The notes under the pieces: model-generated | The model's input: only the letters and a program-made list of their open reading frames with translations | Databases searched by the model: none | Told to the model about the DNA's origin: nothing | DNA from: Cerioporus squamosus | Taxonomy: Eukaryota > Basidiomycota > Agaricomycetes > Polyporales > Polyporaceae | Direction of reading: 5' to 3' | DNA: 64,000 bases | Assembly (NCBI GenBank): GCA_022592435.1 | Contig: JABYQS010000007.1 | Location: 62,001 to 126,000, forward strand | Position numbers and translations under genes: made by a program | Shown: positions 1 through 10,711 of the stretch, one piece after another | Layout of the letters: the number at the start of each line of letters is the position of its first letter | Numbering within the stretch: the stretch's first letter is position 1

Positions 1-1457
1 GAGCCGAGCAGCGACACCGTCGCGAGCACGGACGGGTTCGACTGCTGGAAGCCCTGCGCGCCGCGGATCGCGTGGAAGCGCGAGGGCATGTCGAACCGCG
101 TCGCGGGGTTGTGCCCCCACCAGCCTGCTTCCCTGAGGGCGTCGTCCATCGGTCAGCGAACGGCGAAGGACGTGTCAGGCAGAGACGCAGGCGAGATGAG
201 GGAGAGGGGGGGGGACGTACTGGATCGGGAGGTCCGCCCACCGGGAGTGCACGAAGAGCCCGCCGATGCCCCCGGGCCCGGAGTTGAGGTACTTGTACGT
301 GCACCAGACCGCGAAGTCGACGTCCCAGTCGTGGAGCGAGAGCGGGACATTGCCGACCGCGTGTGCGAGATCCCAGCCGCATATGCAGCCCTATTGTAGC
401 GAGTCCGAGCGGATCTCATTCAGTTTTTTCTTCCCACAGTACGCGGTGTATGCCCGGGGGCGGGGAGGGGATGGGAGGGCGTACCTTTGCTCGGGCAGCG
501 GCGGTGATCTCCTGGATGGCGAAGAACTGGCCCGTGTAGAACTGCACGCCGGGGAAGAGCACGAGCGCGATGCTCGAGCCTTCGCGCCGGATCGTGTCGA
601 GGATGTCCTCGGTGCGCAGGATGTGCTCGCCTGGTCGGGGCGAGAGCGCGACGATCGCGTCCTCGGGGTCGAACCCGCGCGCAGAGACCGAGGTTGCGAA
701 CGCGTACTGCAGCGGCTGAGTGAAGACGTGCGGGAGCACGGCGTGACGCGGAGAGCGTACCTGGTCGGACGGGAAGGCTTTCGCCTCGCATAGGATCTTG
801 TACCGCTCTTGTGTGGGCTTGTAGAACGCGTTTAGCATCAAGTGGAGGTTCGCCGTGAGCGTGCCCATGCATGCGACCTCGGACTCGCTCGCTCCTATGG
901 AACCCGACACGCATACGCCAACCTCAGTCAAGTGAAGCAAAGGCCACTCTCAATACTATGCGCGCACTCACCGACTAGGGTCGCGAAGTGCGGGTGCACG
1001 AAGTCCGCGATGTACATCCAGCTCCGGGCATGGGGATGGTCAAAGTGTCCCTCCACCGCCCTGTGGTGGCAAACTCAGCGTACGAACGTAAGATGCGGGG
1101 TGTGGGTTGCGCACCTCGTTCCCCAGACCTCGAGCTCCTCCTCGACGAGCTTCTTCGCGCGCTTCGGAAGCAGCCCGAGCGAGTTCCCGCAGAGATATGT
1201 GCATGGCTCATCCGCTGCGCGATGTGATGATGTACGGTACCGACACCGAGAGTGAGCGTGTGGATGAGATGTAGAAAGAGGGCAAGAGGATCGTCAGAGC
1301 TACCGGAGAAGGTCAAGAGAAGGACGTGCGCACCGATCTCCGCAGAGACCGCGGTCGCCTTCATTTGGCGGAACGTCGGGACGACGAACTCGTCGCGGAA
1401 CTTCGTCAAGGGATCATTGGACGGCGCGAGCTTGAACTTCTCCGCGGGGCTGGTCAT
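1..1457 (-). CDS. BNA5: Kynureninase, N-terminal part (runs off left edge)
   Basis: Kynureninase is a PLP-dependent cytosolic enzyme of tryptophan catabolism and de novo NAD synthesis; it cleaves (3-hydroxy)kynurenine to (3-hydroxy)anthranilate and alanine. The start ATG at 1457 opens [16 protein letters not shown]. Later exons read [20 protein letters not shown], then [20 protein letters not shown], then [14 protein letters not shown], then [10 protein letters not shown] and the [13 protein letters not shown] block. In this family the last two carry PLP-contacting Asp/His residues and the Schiff-base Lys (the K of YKYLNSG). At least four short introns interrupt the gene, and I see no break in the exons. 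The last codons in the window read [20 protein letters not shown]; the C-terminal third lies outside. The match to the family is very clear. The neighbour at 1999-3420 is unrelated, but a broken kynurenine 3-monooxygenase lies at 39-41 kb. Confidence 0.93.
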
Positions 1458-1998
1458 GGCTCGGTATCGGAAATGGTGGTGCGCGAGGGCGGGAAGTCAG
1501 AGAGCACTGTCCGTCCACTGGCCAAACGCGTCCAAATGGATCCACCGCGGTCGATGAGTAATGCGTCAGTGCCCGCGGCGGACATTGCGACCGACCCACT
1601 GGAGAGCCTCCAAAATCATGCGGGTGGGTCGCATGGGATGTCAAGGATGAGAGAAAGTTCTTGCAGTTAACGTTCAAGGGATGACCACGACTCGTATCGT
1701 TCTATGGCACGGATCCGGTACCTGACGACGCCTGCTGTGCGCTCGTGGACACTCGCGAGCACCGTTTGCGTCGACATATCGCGAGGCGATGTATTAGAGA
1801 CACGAACGGTTGGTATACTACGTATAGGTAGGTAGATGTAGTGCAAAAATCTCGTGGCCATTCATCCAAAAGCGACCGTCCCGCCCGCGCTCCTCGTGCG
1901 AGCCGCGTTCGTCAAGCATCTCATGCTAAATCGTCCAGAGACATAAATAGAGGGGCGGGGGTATTGCAGGCACGACGGGCGAACAAAAGCAAAACAAC
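1458..1998. other. Intergenic, kynureninase promoter and syntaxin 3' end
   Basis: This stretch lies between the kynureninase start (minus strand) and the syntaxin stop (minus strand). It should hold the kynureninase promoter and the syntaxin 3' UTR and terminator. I see no conserved coding frame and no repeat. Confidence 0.5.
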
Positions 1999-3420
1999 TC
2001 AAGAGGAGTTGTTGTTATTGTTGCCCGGGTGGCCAGGGCTGCCCGGAAGACCGAAGTAGAGACCAAGGATGAGAGCGAGGATGGCGATGATTGCGACGGT
2101 GAGCCAGAAGCAGATGATACGCTTGCGACGGGCCGAACGCGCGTGTTCTACCGCCTTCTCCGTCTGGCCCAAACTACGGAAGGATACTTCAGCAAGTCGC
2201 GCAGTAGAAACCGATGCAAGCCACATACCCTGCCTTGGTGTTCATCTCGACATCTGTCGCAGTCGCCTGAATGTGGTCAATGGCTTCATCTTGCTGTGCG
2301 ATCAGCACAGACATCTGGAGACGGGGACGTGAGTTGCGCAAGGAGTGAGTACGCTGTCATACTCACGTCGTTGAACAGCTGGGCCAACTCCTCGAGCGTG
2401 CGCTCGATCCTTTGGATGTCCTGATGCCGATCCTGGACCTCCCGGTACACCATGCGTGACTCACCATAACGAGTTGATGATGAGAGCTGATGATGGCTCG
2501 CGATGAGTTGCTTGCGTATGTGCAGAAGCCCTCGAACATACCGCCTGTGTGAATATTTGGGCACCTGCGCCATCCGTGTCGTTCACGACCGCCGCGACCT
2601 CTTCTGGTGACGCATCCGGTTTGACTATACGACGACGTCAATATGCGGTTGAGCCAGGCTGAGGTCACACCTGAACAGCTTACCGATTTTGAACTGCCGC
2701 TCTACCCGCTGCCTGTACTTCTGCCTGTAGTCCCTCTCCACCTGTTGGTAGTTTTGCAGGATCTCCACAAACTTCTGTCGGAGCAGCGCAGTCTGTCGGA
2801 AGACACGTCAAACTTTTGCTCCCGTGTTCCATACCAACGTCATTGGGTGTTACGTACCTGGTTCTTCCGAATTGTCTGATCCTGCGGGCGAGAGACGGGG
2901 TACTGGGACAACGCTTGAATCTTCTCCTTCAAGCTGTTGCTCAGCTCGCGTGTCTGCCCGACAAGGTCGTCCAACAGGGCTGCATTGTGCCGGCTTGCAC
3001 CGTCGTCGGCGGTGTTGAGCGTCCGAGAGTGGAGGTCTGAGATGCGCGAGACGTTGCCGCTGAAGGTCGCAAGGCCGTCTTGGATAGCAGTGACCTACCC
3101 ACCACAGCCACGAATGGTTAGCTCGACGTTTGCGTGGCGCATGGGGTGCACGAGGCTTGCGGAAGCGGCGGGACGACTCACCTGGTTGTAGAACTGTGCC
3201 ATCGGGTCGGACGTCCCATTCGCGGACCCATCAAACTGAGGAGCAAGGCCCGGCGAATATGTCCCATTTCCACCCTGCAGGTTCGTCATCTCATGGCTCT
3301 GCTGTTGCTGCTGCTGGCCAACTTGAGCCTGCGCGACCACGAAAGGACCAGTCAGCCGTCTGGGCGGTTTGCAGAGGGATGGCGACGTACCCTGTACGCT
3401 GCGAGTCTGTCGCGCTGCAT
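1999..3420 (-). CDS. SSO1: Plasma-membrane t-SNARE syntaxin (SSO1/SSO2 type)
   Basis: This is a Qa-SNARE that pairs with SNAP-25-like and R-SNARE partners to fuse secretory vesicles with the plasma membrane. I chose the ATG at 3420: MQRDRLAAYR ends at a GT donor and joins AQVGQQQQQQSHEMTNLQGG, which matches the usual MxRDRL start of fungal Sso proteins. A N-terminal helical segment follows (DPMAQFYNQV onward). The SNARE helix contains IERTLEELAQLFNDVS, then LIAQQDEAIDHI with the central-layer glutamine, then QTEKAVEHARSARRKR just before the membrane. One C-terminal membrane anchor (CFWLTVAIIAILALILGLYF) is followed by an unusual Gly/Pro/Asn-rich tail ending GNNNNNSS. About seven introns are present. 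Family assignment is firm. Sso1 rather than another Qa-SNARE is inferred from the N-terminus and basic juxtamembrane stretch. Confidence 0.9.
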
Positions 3421-4150
3421 GGTCGTGAATGGTGTGTGGAGGGTATCTCAGCAGGCAAGCAAGGCGGGGTCGTGCGCAGGCGTCAGAAGAGAGAGGGCAG
3501 GCGGGCCATGGAACGCAGGGCTTTGAAGGGACGCGAGCCGAGAAGTGGCCTTGTCGGTCAGAGCGAGCACGTGGCGCGGCTGTTCCCCGCGCCATTCCAT
3601 TGCCAAGCGCAGCGAGCGCACTGCGGGCCTCTTCGTTACTTATGTCCGCCTTCGAACCATCGCCACCACGGGCGAGCAGGCCCAGGACTAGTACAGGGCT
3701 GCAGCTGCGACGTCAACTACACTGCAGCCCCGCGCAGGTAGTGCTCCTCCAGGAACGGCCGTATGCCCGGTGACGCGCAGTGCGCACGGTAGAGGCACGT
3801 CCGTCATCGGGGTTTGTCGTTCTCGTGCTGCATATCTATGATTCTAAACTTGAGAACCCCACCTCCAACCCGGCCTACGAGGAACCAGGATGATGCATAC
3901 GTTCGGCATGACCCCCATTTCCGCGAGTCCCGTTCCACAATCGCGAGCTTGCAAGGTGATCGGCCATTTGCTACAGCATCCGGTACTCTGAACATACTGG
4001 CCATCCGCCGCCGCTGCGACGCGTCGATGTGGCACGCAGGTCCACGCATTCACGCGGCTGTCGATCGACCCACCCAGGGCTCCGTCATATAAGCTGGCTT
4101 CTCTGGTAGCCGGCAAGTAGGTTCCTCCATCTTGCTAGCTTCTCGCCACC
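3421..4150. other. Intergenic, divergent promoters of syntaxin and first reductase
   Basis: The region separates two divergent start codons. From about 3800 onward it is recognisably related to 6190-6601 upstream of the second reductase, so it is part of a tandem duplication. I see nothing coding. Confidence 0.6.
4021..4092 (+). promoter_or_regulatory. Conserved core promoter with TATA box, reductase copy 1
   Basis: A block starting GCGTCGAT and including GGTCCACGCATTCACGCGGC, then CTGTCGATCGACCCACC, is nearly identical to 6464-6519 upstream of copy 2. It ends in a TATA-like CATATAA at 4086-4092, about 60 bp before the ATG. The surrounding sequence has diverged much more, so the block is probably functional. 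Confidence 0.6.
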
Positions 4151-5824
4151 ATGGTCGTTAACACTGTCAAGCTCGGGGGCACGGCGTCAGGCGTTACTGT
4201 CGCTAAGGTTGCGGTGAGTACTTCTTGACCGAGGGTAGCTATGATGCAAGCTGATAATCGCTGGTTTAGCATGGACTCATGCGGCTGGGGTGCGGTCTAC
4301 CATGATTACTGAGTAGAGTCGTTGTTCCTGACTGCGACTTTGCAGATCTGTCAGCGACGAAGAAGCTCTCGAGGCCATCAAGGCAGGCGTCGACGCCTTG
4401 CCACCCGGTGTCAAGATGTTCCTGAACAGCTGTGGGTCTTTCCACTTTAAATGCGTACCGAACAGACCACCTTACGTCCGGAATCGCATTCAGCGGAATT
4501 CTACGCTGCCGACTTTGGCACGGGTAACCTTGAACTGCTGTCCCGGTTCTACGAGAAGTATCCGGACTACGCAGAGAAGACTTTCCTCTCCGTCAAGGTA
4601 TGAATGACCTCGTTCCCTTCCTGTATGCGTGCATGCGTCTCATATCGTTACCTATAACAGGGAGGCAACAAGCCGAAAGCCCTCATCCCGGATTCTTCGT
4701 GAGTGCGGCGCCGTTCGCCCGCATACACAGCCATGACTGACGCATATATGCACAATCCAGTCCGGAGAACTTGCGGCGCAGCATCGACACCATCAATGCC
4801 GCCCTGCGCGGCACTAAGAAGGTCGATCTATTCGAGACGGCGCGTGTCGCCCGCAATGTGCCCTTTGAAGAGGCGATGAAGACGCTCGTTCGGCTGAAGA
4901 ACGAGGGCAAGTTCGACCATATCGGGATGTCTGAGTGTCGTGCGGAGACACTGCGCAAGGCGAACCAGGTACGTCTCGTTGATCTATTGCAACGGGGCGA
5001 GGGTTGAACGTCGATTTGTGTCTTGCAGATCCACCCCATTGCCGCTGTCGAAATTGACGTCAGTCTGTGGGCATACGAGGAAGAGACCAAGAAAGGTCCG
5101 TTCTACCGCTCAAGGTCCAGATAGCATGGAACCTGACACCGACTCAATAAAAGTCATCGAGACTGCTAGAGAACTCGGCATTCCCGTCCTTGCGTACTCG
5201 TGAGTACCTCGCCCACTATCGGCCGTTGCCCAGCTGTAACATCGTTCGTACAGACCACTCGGCAGAGGTCTCTCGACAAATACTATCCAGAAACGTGAAG
5301 ACCTCCCGGGTCAGTACGCCGAACAGAGCATATTTCACAGTTAGTAGTGACTGACGATCATGTAGAGGGAGATTTCCGCCTTGGCTTCGCTCATTTCCAG
5401 GAGGAGGTCTGTTCCCGGCGTCCGCGTTCTCGCCCTCATCGGAATGCTCGTTGACTATCACCACAGAACTTGAAGGCCAACCTCGCCATCACCGAGGCTC
5501 TCAAGGCCATCGCCGCCAGGAAGGGCATCAGCCCCGCTCAGCTCAGCATCGCCTGGGTTGCCTCCCTTGGGCCCCACATGATCCCGCTTCCCGGCTCTTC
5601 GTGAGTGCATGGTTCTGCATCTCCTGTTTCAGAGTAATCTCTGACGGACGCCTGATACCGTCCACAGGAAGGCCTCGCGTACGCTTGAGAACCTTGCCGC
5701 GGGAGACATCGAGCTGACGAAGGCTGAACTCGATGAGATCGCGGACATCATGGCGAAGCACGAGGTTAAGGGCGAGCGTTACCTGGGCGGTCCGGCGAAT
5801 CAGATGCTTCATCTTTGGGGTTAG
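4151..5824 (+). CDS. Aldo-keto reductase, pyridoxal reductase type, copy 1
   Basis: This is an NADPH-dependent aldo-keto reductase resembling fungal pyridoxal reductase (S. pombe plr1, AKR8), which reduces pyridoxal to pyridoxine. The start ATGGTCGTTAAC at 4151 opens MVVNTVKLGGTASGVTVAKV. Visible landmarks are HGLMRLG on a 20-nt microexon (4270-4289), [39 protein letters not shown] with the catalytic Tyr, KTFLSVKGG with the catalytic Lys, FDHIGMSECRAETLRKAN with the active-site His, [26 protein letters not shown] and IPLPGSS near the cofactor phosphate. The protein ends NQMLHLWG. About nine short introns are removed and every junction I checked keeps frame. Where most relatives have a Trp-containing motif after HGLM, this copy reads RLGSVSDEEA. 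The substrate is inferred from family only; other aldehydes are possible. Confidence 0.88.
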
Positions 5825-6601
5825 GCAGCAGACCGTGGCAGACTTCAGGAGGTACGTGTACGAGTTGTGTTTGTCGTACCGAATGTACAGGAGTAAAGGT
5901 TATTGTGAAGGTACAGCGTGCGAGGTAGTGGACTGGGCCTCAGTATTAGTGACCTCCAGGTCTCCGCGTCATCTCCGACGTTTGCAACACCCATTACAGA
6001 TAAGGGATACACTGACATGAACTTTCAATGAGTGACAAAGATCTGGCTATACGACGCAAGTACGGTTAGTAGGGGTTACCCTGGGCATATGAGGTTACTT
6101 GAGCACTTCGGCTGGCAAGGCTGTGCCGTAGCCCCAGCCGGTACCGGCCCGACGCGCTTGACGACACAGGTACTGTAGTGACAAGTGACATGTCGCTCCG
6201 GGTTTGTCGCTTCTACTACGCGGTACGTATGAACTCGAGCCCCACTTTGAACCCGGACTGCGCTGCCAACTCTGACTGAACTGACTTCTCAGGGTGTACG
6301 ACGGTACGCGATGAGGATGATGCGTTTGTTCGGGACGGCCCCCCGCTTTCGTGAAAGACGTCGACTTACAGTTCCAGAATTGAGGGCTTTCAATTGCAGG
6401 CGGTCTTTGGCCCCGAGCCTTTACTCCAGCATCCCACACCACACCATGCGTTGCCGTCGCGAAGCGTCGATCTGGCATGCAGGTCCACGCATTCACGCGG
6501 CTGTCGATCGACCCACCTAGGACTCCGACATATAATCCGATGGATACTGAGAAGTAGGTTCCGCAAGTTGCTCTCTCTCACATCACCTCTTCGCCATCAT
6601 C
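5825..6601. other. Intergenic, junction of tandem duplication
   Basis: The first part is the 3' region of copy 1. The segment from about 6036 (CAAAGATCTGGC) to 6120 resembles 8509-8590 downstream of copy 2. The segment from about 6190 resembles the upstream region of copy 1. The repeat boundary therefore falls near 6130-6190. No coding content was seen. Confidence 0.6.
6464..6536 (+). promoter_or_regulatory. Conserved core promoter with TATA box, reductase copy 2
   Basis: Twin of the block at 4021-4092. It shares AGGTCCACGCATTCACGCGG followed by CTGTCGATCGACCCACC, then TATAAT at 6531-6536, about 66 bp before the ATG. Confidence 0.6.
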
Positions 6602-8292
6602 ATGGTCGTCAACACTGTCAAGCTCGGAGGCACGGCGTCAGGCATTACTGTCGCCAAAGTTGCAGTGAGTACCTCAGAGTCTTTTCCTAAGGTAGTCATG
6701 CTGCGAGCTGATCGAAACTGGCATAGCATGGACTCATGCGGATGGGGTGCGGTCTAGCATGATTCTTGAGCCCGAATACTCGTTTCTCATGAATGGGACT
6801 TCACAGATTCGCCCCCAGCGAGGAACAAGCCTTCGAAGCCATCAAGGCAGGCGTCGACGCCTTGCCCCCTGGTGTCAAGATGTTTCTGAACAGCTGTGAG
6901 TTTCTATACTTTGTGTGCGCACCGAGGAGACCACCTGACACCTAAAATTAAACACAGCGGAATTCTACGCTCCTGATCTCGGCACGGGCAACCTCGAACT
7001 GCTGTCTAGGTTCTACGAGAAGTACCCGGACTACGCAGAGAAGACGTTCCTCTCCGTCAAGGCATGATTGAGTTATCTTCCCGTATGCGTACACCAGTCT
7101 CATCTCCCGCTACTATTCTAGGGAGGTACTAAACCGAGGTCCCTCGTCCCGGATTCCTCGTAAGTGCGGCATTGATACACCGGCCGCGCAACTCTAACGC
7201 AAATATGCAGTGCGGAGAACTTGCGGCGCAGCATCGACACCATTAATGCGGCCCTGCGTGGGACCAAGAAGGTCGATCTGTTCGAGACGGCGCGCGTCGC
7301 CCGCAATGTGCCCCTTGAGGAGGCGATGAAGACGCTCGTCCAGCTGAAGAACGAGGGCAAGTTCGACCATATCGGGATGTCTGAGTGTCGTGCGGAGACA
7401 CTGCGCAAGGCAAACGAGGTACGCCCGACGTATCTCTTCACGTGGAGAATGCCTAACGTCGATCCTCCGTGTTTCTCAGATCCACCCTATCGCTGCAGTC
7501 GAAATCGAGGTCAGTCTGTGGTCATACGAGGAAGAGACCAAGAAAGGTCGGTTCTATTGCTCGAGAACCAAGTAGCGTGTATCCCGATCTTGGCTTGTGA
7601 CAGTCATCCAGACCGCTGGAGAACTCGGCATCCCCGTCCTTGCATACTCGTAAGTGCATCGCTTGTCATCTAGCGACGGTCGCTCAGGTATAGTAAACTC
7701 GTCCGTACAGGCCACTCGGTAGGGGTCTCTCGACAGATACCATCAAAAAACGCGAAGACCTCCCTGGTCAGTAGCCTGAACAAAGCACGATCCACCAACA
7801 ACTAGTGACTGACGATCCTGTAGAGGGGGATTTCCGCCTCCGCTTCGATCGGTTCCAGGAGGAGGTTCGTTCCCGCCCGCCCGTACGCTCGCTCTTGATA
7901 GACGGCTTGTTGACAATCACGCCACCACAGAACCTGAAGGCCAACCTCGCCATCACCGAGGCTCTCAAGGCTATCGCCGCCAGGAAAGGCATCACCCCCG
8001 CTCAGCTCAGCATCGCCTGGGTTGCCTCCCTTGGGCCCCACATGATTCCGCTTCCCGGCTCTTCGTGAGTGCCTCATTTCTGTATACTTCAATGTTCAGA
8101 TTCCAGTTCTGACGGTGGCATGTCATCGAACACAGGAACGCTTCCCGTACGCTCGAGAACCTTGCCGCAGGAGACATCGAGCTGACGAAGGCCGAGCTCG
8201 ACGAGATTGCGGACATCATGGCGAAGCACGAGGTTAAGGGCGAGCGTTACCTGAGCGGAGAGGCGAACAAGATGCTCCATCTCTGGGGTTAA
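6602..8292 (+). CDS. Aldo-keto reductase, pyridoxal reductase type, copy 2
   Basis: This is a close paralogue of the gene at 4151 with the same intron positions, including the 20-nt microexon at 6727-6746 (HGLMRMG). It begins MVVNTVKLGGTASGITVAKV and ends NKMLHLWG. Active-site landmarks are intact: the [19 protein letters not shown]yr, the FLSVKGG Lys and the FDHIGMSECRAETLRKANE His. The cofactor-side IPLPGSS is also present. Differences from copy 1 are mostly conservative (FAPSEEQ for SVSDEE, PLEEAMKTLVQL for [21 protein letters not shown] for VSLWAYEEE), so the duplication is fairly recent and both copies look functional. Role and cofactor are inferred from the AKR8/pyridoxal reductase family; the true substrate could differ. 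Confidence 0.88.
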
Positions 8293-9125
8293 GTAGAAGG
8301 TAGTCGGAAATGCCGTCCTGAACATCACAACATGCAAAGCAGCAGACGTCTGTCACGGTAGTACCTGTCCATGTACTTAGATTGCCAATTCCACCGTACG
8401 CATAGGCTCTGGCACTGCACGGCAATTCAGCTCTCAAGTAGAGCATTGATTGTCGACACCGCGACCGTCGATAGGTATGAATCACCTGAGCGCCATTTGG
8501 ACCTTTCACAAAGGTCTGGCTGAGTGGCCTGCTGGGCGTAAGTACGGTTAGCAAGTAGTGGTTACGCTGTGCATGAGGCAATCCTGATGGCAAGGCTCCC
8601 TAACCGCCTGAGCTCGAGCACCCGTTTGTAGCAAACGAGGATGGACAGGATTCTAGCATTACTTACGACAAGGCGAACCACTAAGAGTAGTGTGTCACTA
8701 CTTACTTTCAAGTACCGGCAACGAATGGCTTGGAAGTCCAACCACTCAAACCCACTGCCATCCCGAAAGGATGACTGGTACCGTCCGGCTCGGGAGGTAC
8801 TTCGCTGCATGTATATCCCGATCGGAAGCTCATGGATGAAACGCCGATGGTGGCAACGGAGGAGGAGACGAGCCGTCGTGGGCGGGAGCAAGACGCGTCG
8901 CCCCGGCAGCGCAAGGTTCGACGCTGTTCGGTGACAGCACCGCAAGGTTAGGGTTAAGTACGTATGTCACACCCTGTATTCGTGATCGAAATCCCACCAC
9001 GATCGCAACCCGTGTCTCCCCTGGCCAAGTATAAATACGGTCACAGATGGCTCGAGGACTTGCACCCAACTCTCTTTTCTTGAATCCACCACCACCCAAC
9101 CACCGCTCCCAGCATACAAAGCCAG
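8293..9125. other. Intergenic with TATA box of third reductase
   Basis: The left part (to about 8600) is the end of the duplicated unit. The right part is unrelated to the copy 1 and copy 2 promoters. A TATA box TATAAATA lies at 9030-9037, about 90 bp before the ATG of copy 3. No coding content was seen. Confidence 0.55.
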
Positions 9126-10711
9126 ATGACCGTCGTTAAGACCGCGAAGATCGGTGATGTCACCGTCGGCCGCATTGGCGTAAGTAAACCAGAACTCGAG
9201 GTACTTATACGCGGTGTCCTAACGGTTTGTTCGTTGCAGCACGGGCTCATGATGATGACGTCCGTCGTACCACCCAGTTCTACTGCCCAGGATTGGATTA
9301 CTGACTGCATTGCAGCTGGAGGGACCCGAACTTCCCTCTCCCCGACGAGGAGGCATTCGACGCCATCAAGGCCGGTGTCGATGCCATGCCCGAGGGCGTG
9401 AAGATGTTCTTGAACAGCGGTATGTTCTTGCATTGCTCGATACTTAACTCGCAGCTCATACATCGACAGGCGAGTTCTACGGACCGGACGCGTCCACCGC
9501 TAACTTGGAGCTTCTCTCGCGCTTCTACGCGAAGTACCCCGAGTACGCACAGAAGACGTTCCTCTCGGTCAAAGTATTGAACTCCAGTGCTTTCCGTGTC
9601 GTATCCCCCTCTGACGCTGCAACCTTTGCAGGGCGGCACGAAGGCGAACTCCCTGATCCCCGATGGATCGTAAGAGCCCTTCTCAACCTCAGTTCTTGGA
9701 TCGTCTTCTCATGAGTCTGTAGTCCGGAGAACCTGCGCCGCAGCGTTGACACCATCAACCAGAAGCTCGGTGGCATCAAGAAGATGGACCTCTTCGAACC
9801 CGCGCGTGTCCCCGACAACGCGACAATCGAAGAGGTGGTCAAGACCCTTGCCGGCTTGAAGGACGAGGGCAAGTTCAGCTACATTGGCTTGTCTGAGTGC
9901 AGCGCTGCTACCCTCCGGAGAGGGCACTCGGTATGTCGATCTTCGGGCCTTCAGGTCTTCACAAGTCAGGAGCTGAGCCATCCCACTCGCAGGTGCACCC
10001 TATTGCTGCGGTCGAAATTGAAGTCAGTCTGTGGTCTTACGAGGAGGAGACGAAGAAAGGTATGCGAGCACGCTTCTCAGGATGCATCACATGCAGCACT
10101 GACCTCGACCTACTAGTTATCGCCACCGCGAAGGAGCTCGGTATCGCCATCGCCGCATACTCGTACGTGAGGTTTCCAGGTAACCCTGCTGTTGGCTGAC
10201 CCCGTTCTAGACCCCTTGGACGAGGTTTCCTCACGGGCACGATCAAGAGCCCGAAGGATCTCCCTGGTGAGTGGTCTCAGTCTAAGTACGAGTCTGCGTG
10301 CATTTGGCTAACGGGGCGTGCACAGCGGGAGACATGCGTCACCGGTTCACTCGCTTCCAGGAGGACGTGTTCAACCACAACATGGCTCTCGTCGAGAGTG
10401 TTAAGGCGATTGCCGAGAAGAAGGGCGTCACCCCAGGTCAACTGGCTCTAGCATGGGTTACCTCGCTCGGCGATCATGTCATTCCCATCCCCGGCTCTTC
10501 GTAAGTCGCACTTGCGCTCATATCGTACGTACGCTGACGCATTCGTTGATGCAGTAACAAGAAACGCAACCTGGAGAACATTGCTGCCGGGGAGATTGAG
10601 CTCACTGCAGCGGAGATTGAGGAGGTGAATGCCATCCTCGCCAAGACTCCGGTCAAGGGTGGTCGGTACAACGACGCCGTCGACCCGAAGATGCTGCACC
10701 TTTGGGGATGA
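9126..10711 (+). CDS. Aldo-keto reductase, pyridoxal reductase type, copy 3
   Basis: This is the most canonical of the three reductases and probably the ancestral type. It begins [18 protein letters not shown], then HGLMMMTW on the same 20-nt microexon (9240-9259), then [39 protein letters not shown] with the catalytic Tyr, KTFLSVKGG with the Lys, [17 protein letters not shown] with the His, [20 protein letters not shown] and [17 protein letters not shown]. It ends KMLHLWG. Intron positions match copies 1 and 2, which supports common descent, but sequence identity is clearly lower. Unlike the other two it keeps the Trp after HGLMMMT that is usual in fungal pyridoxal reductases. Spacing to copy 2 is 833 bp with its own promoter, so the genes are separately transcribed. 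Confidence 0.9.

Noticed and set aside
8948..8956. Telomere-like TTAGGGTTA
   Set aside because: Only one and a half units; a short match of this kind (TTAGGG also occurs near 50886) is expected by chance and does not mark a telomere.
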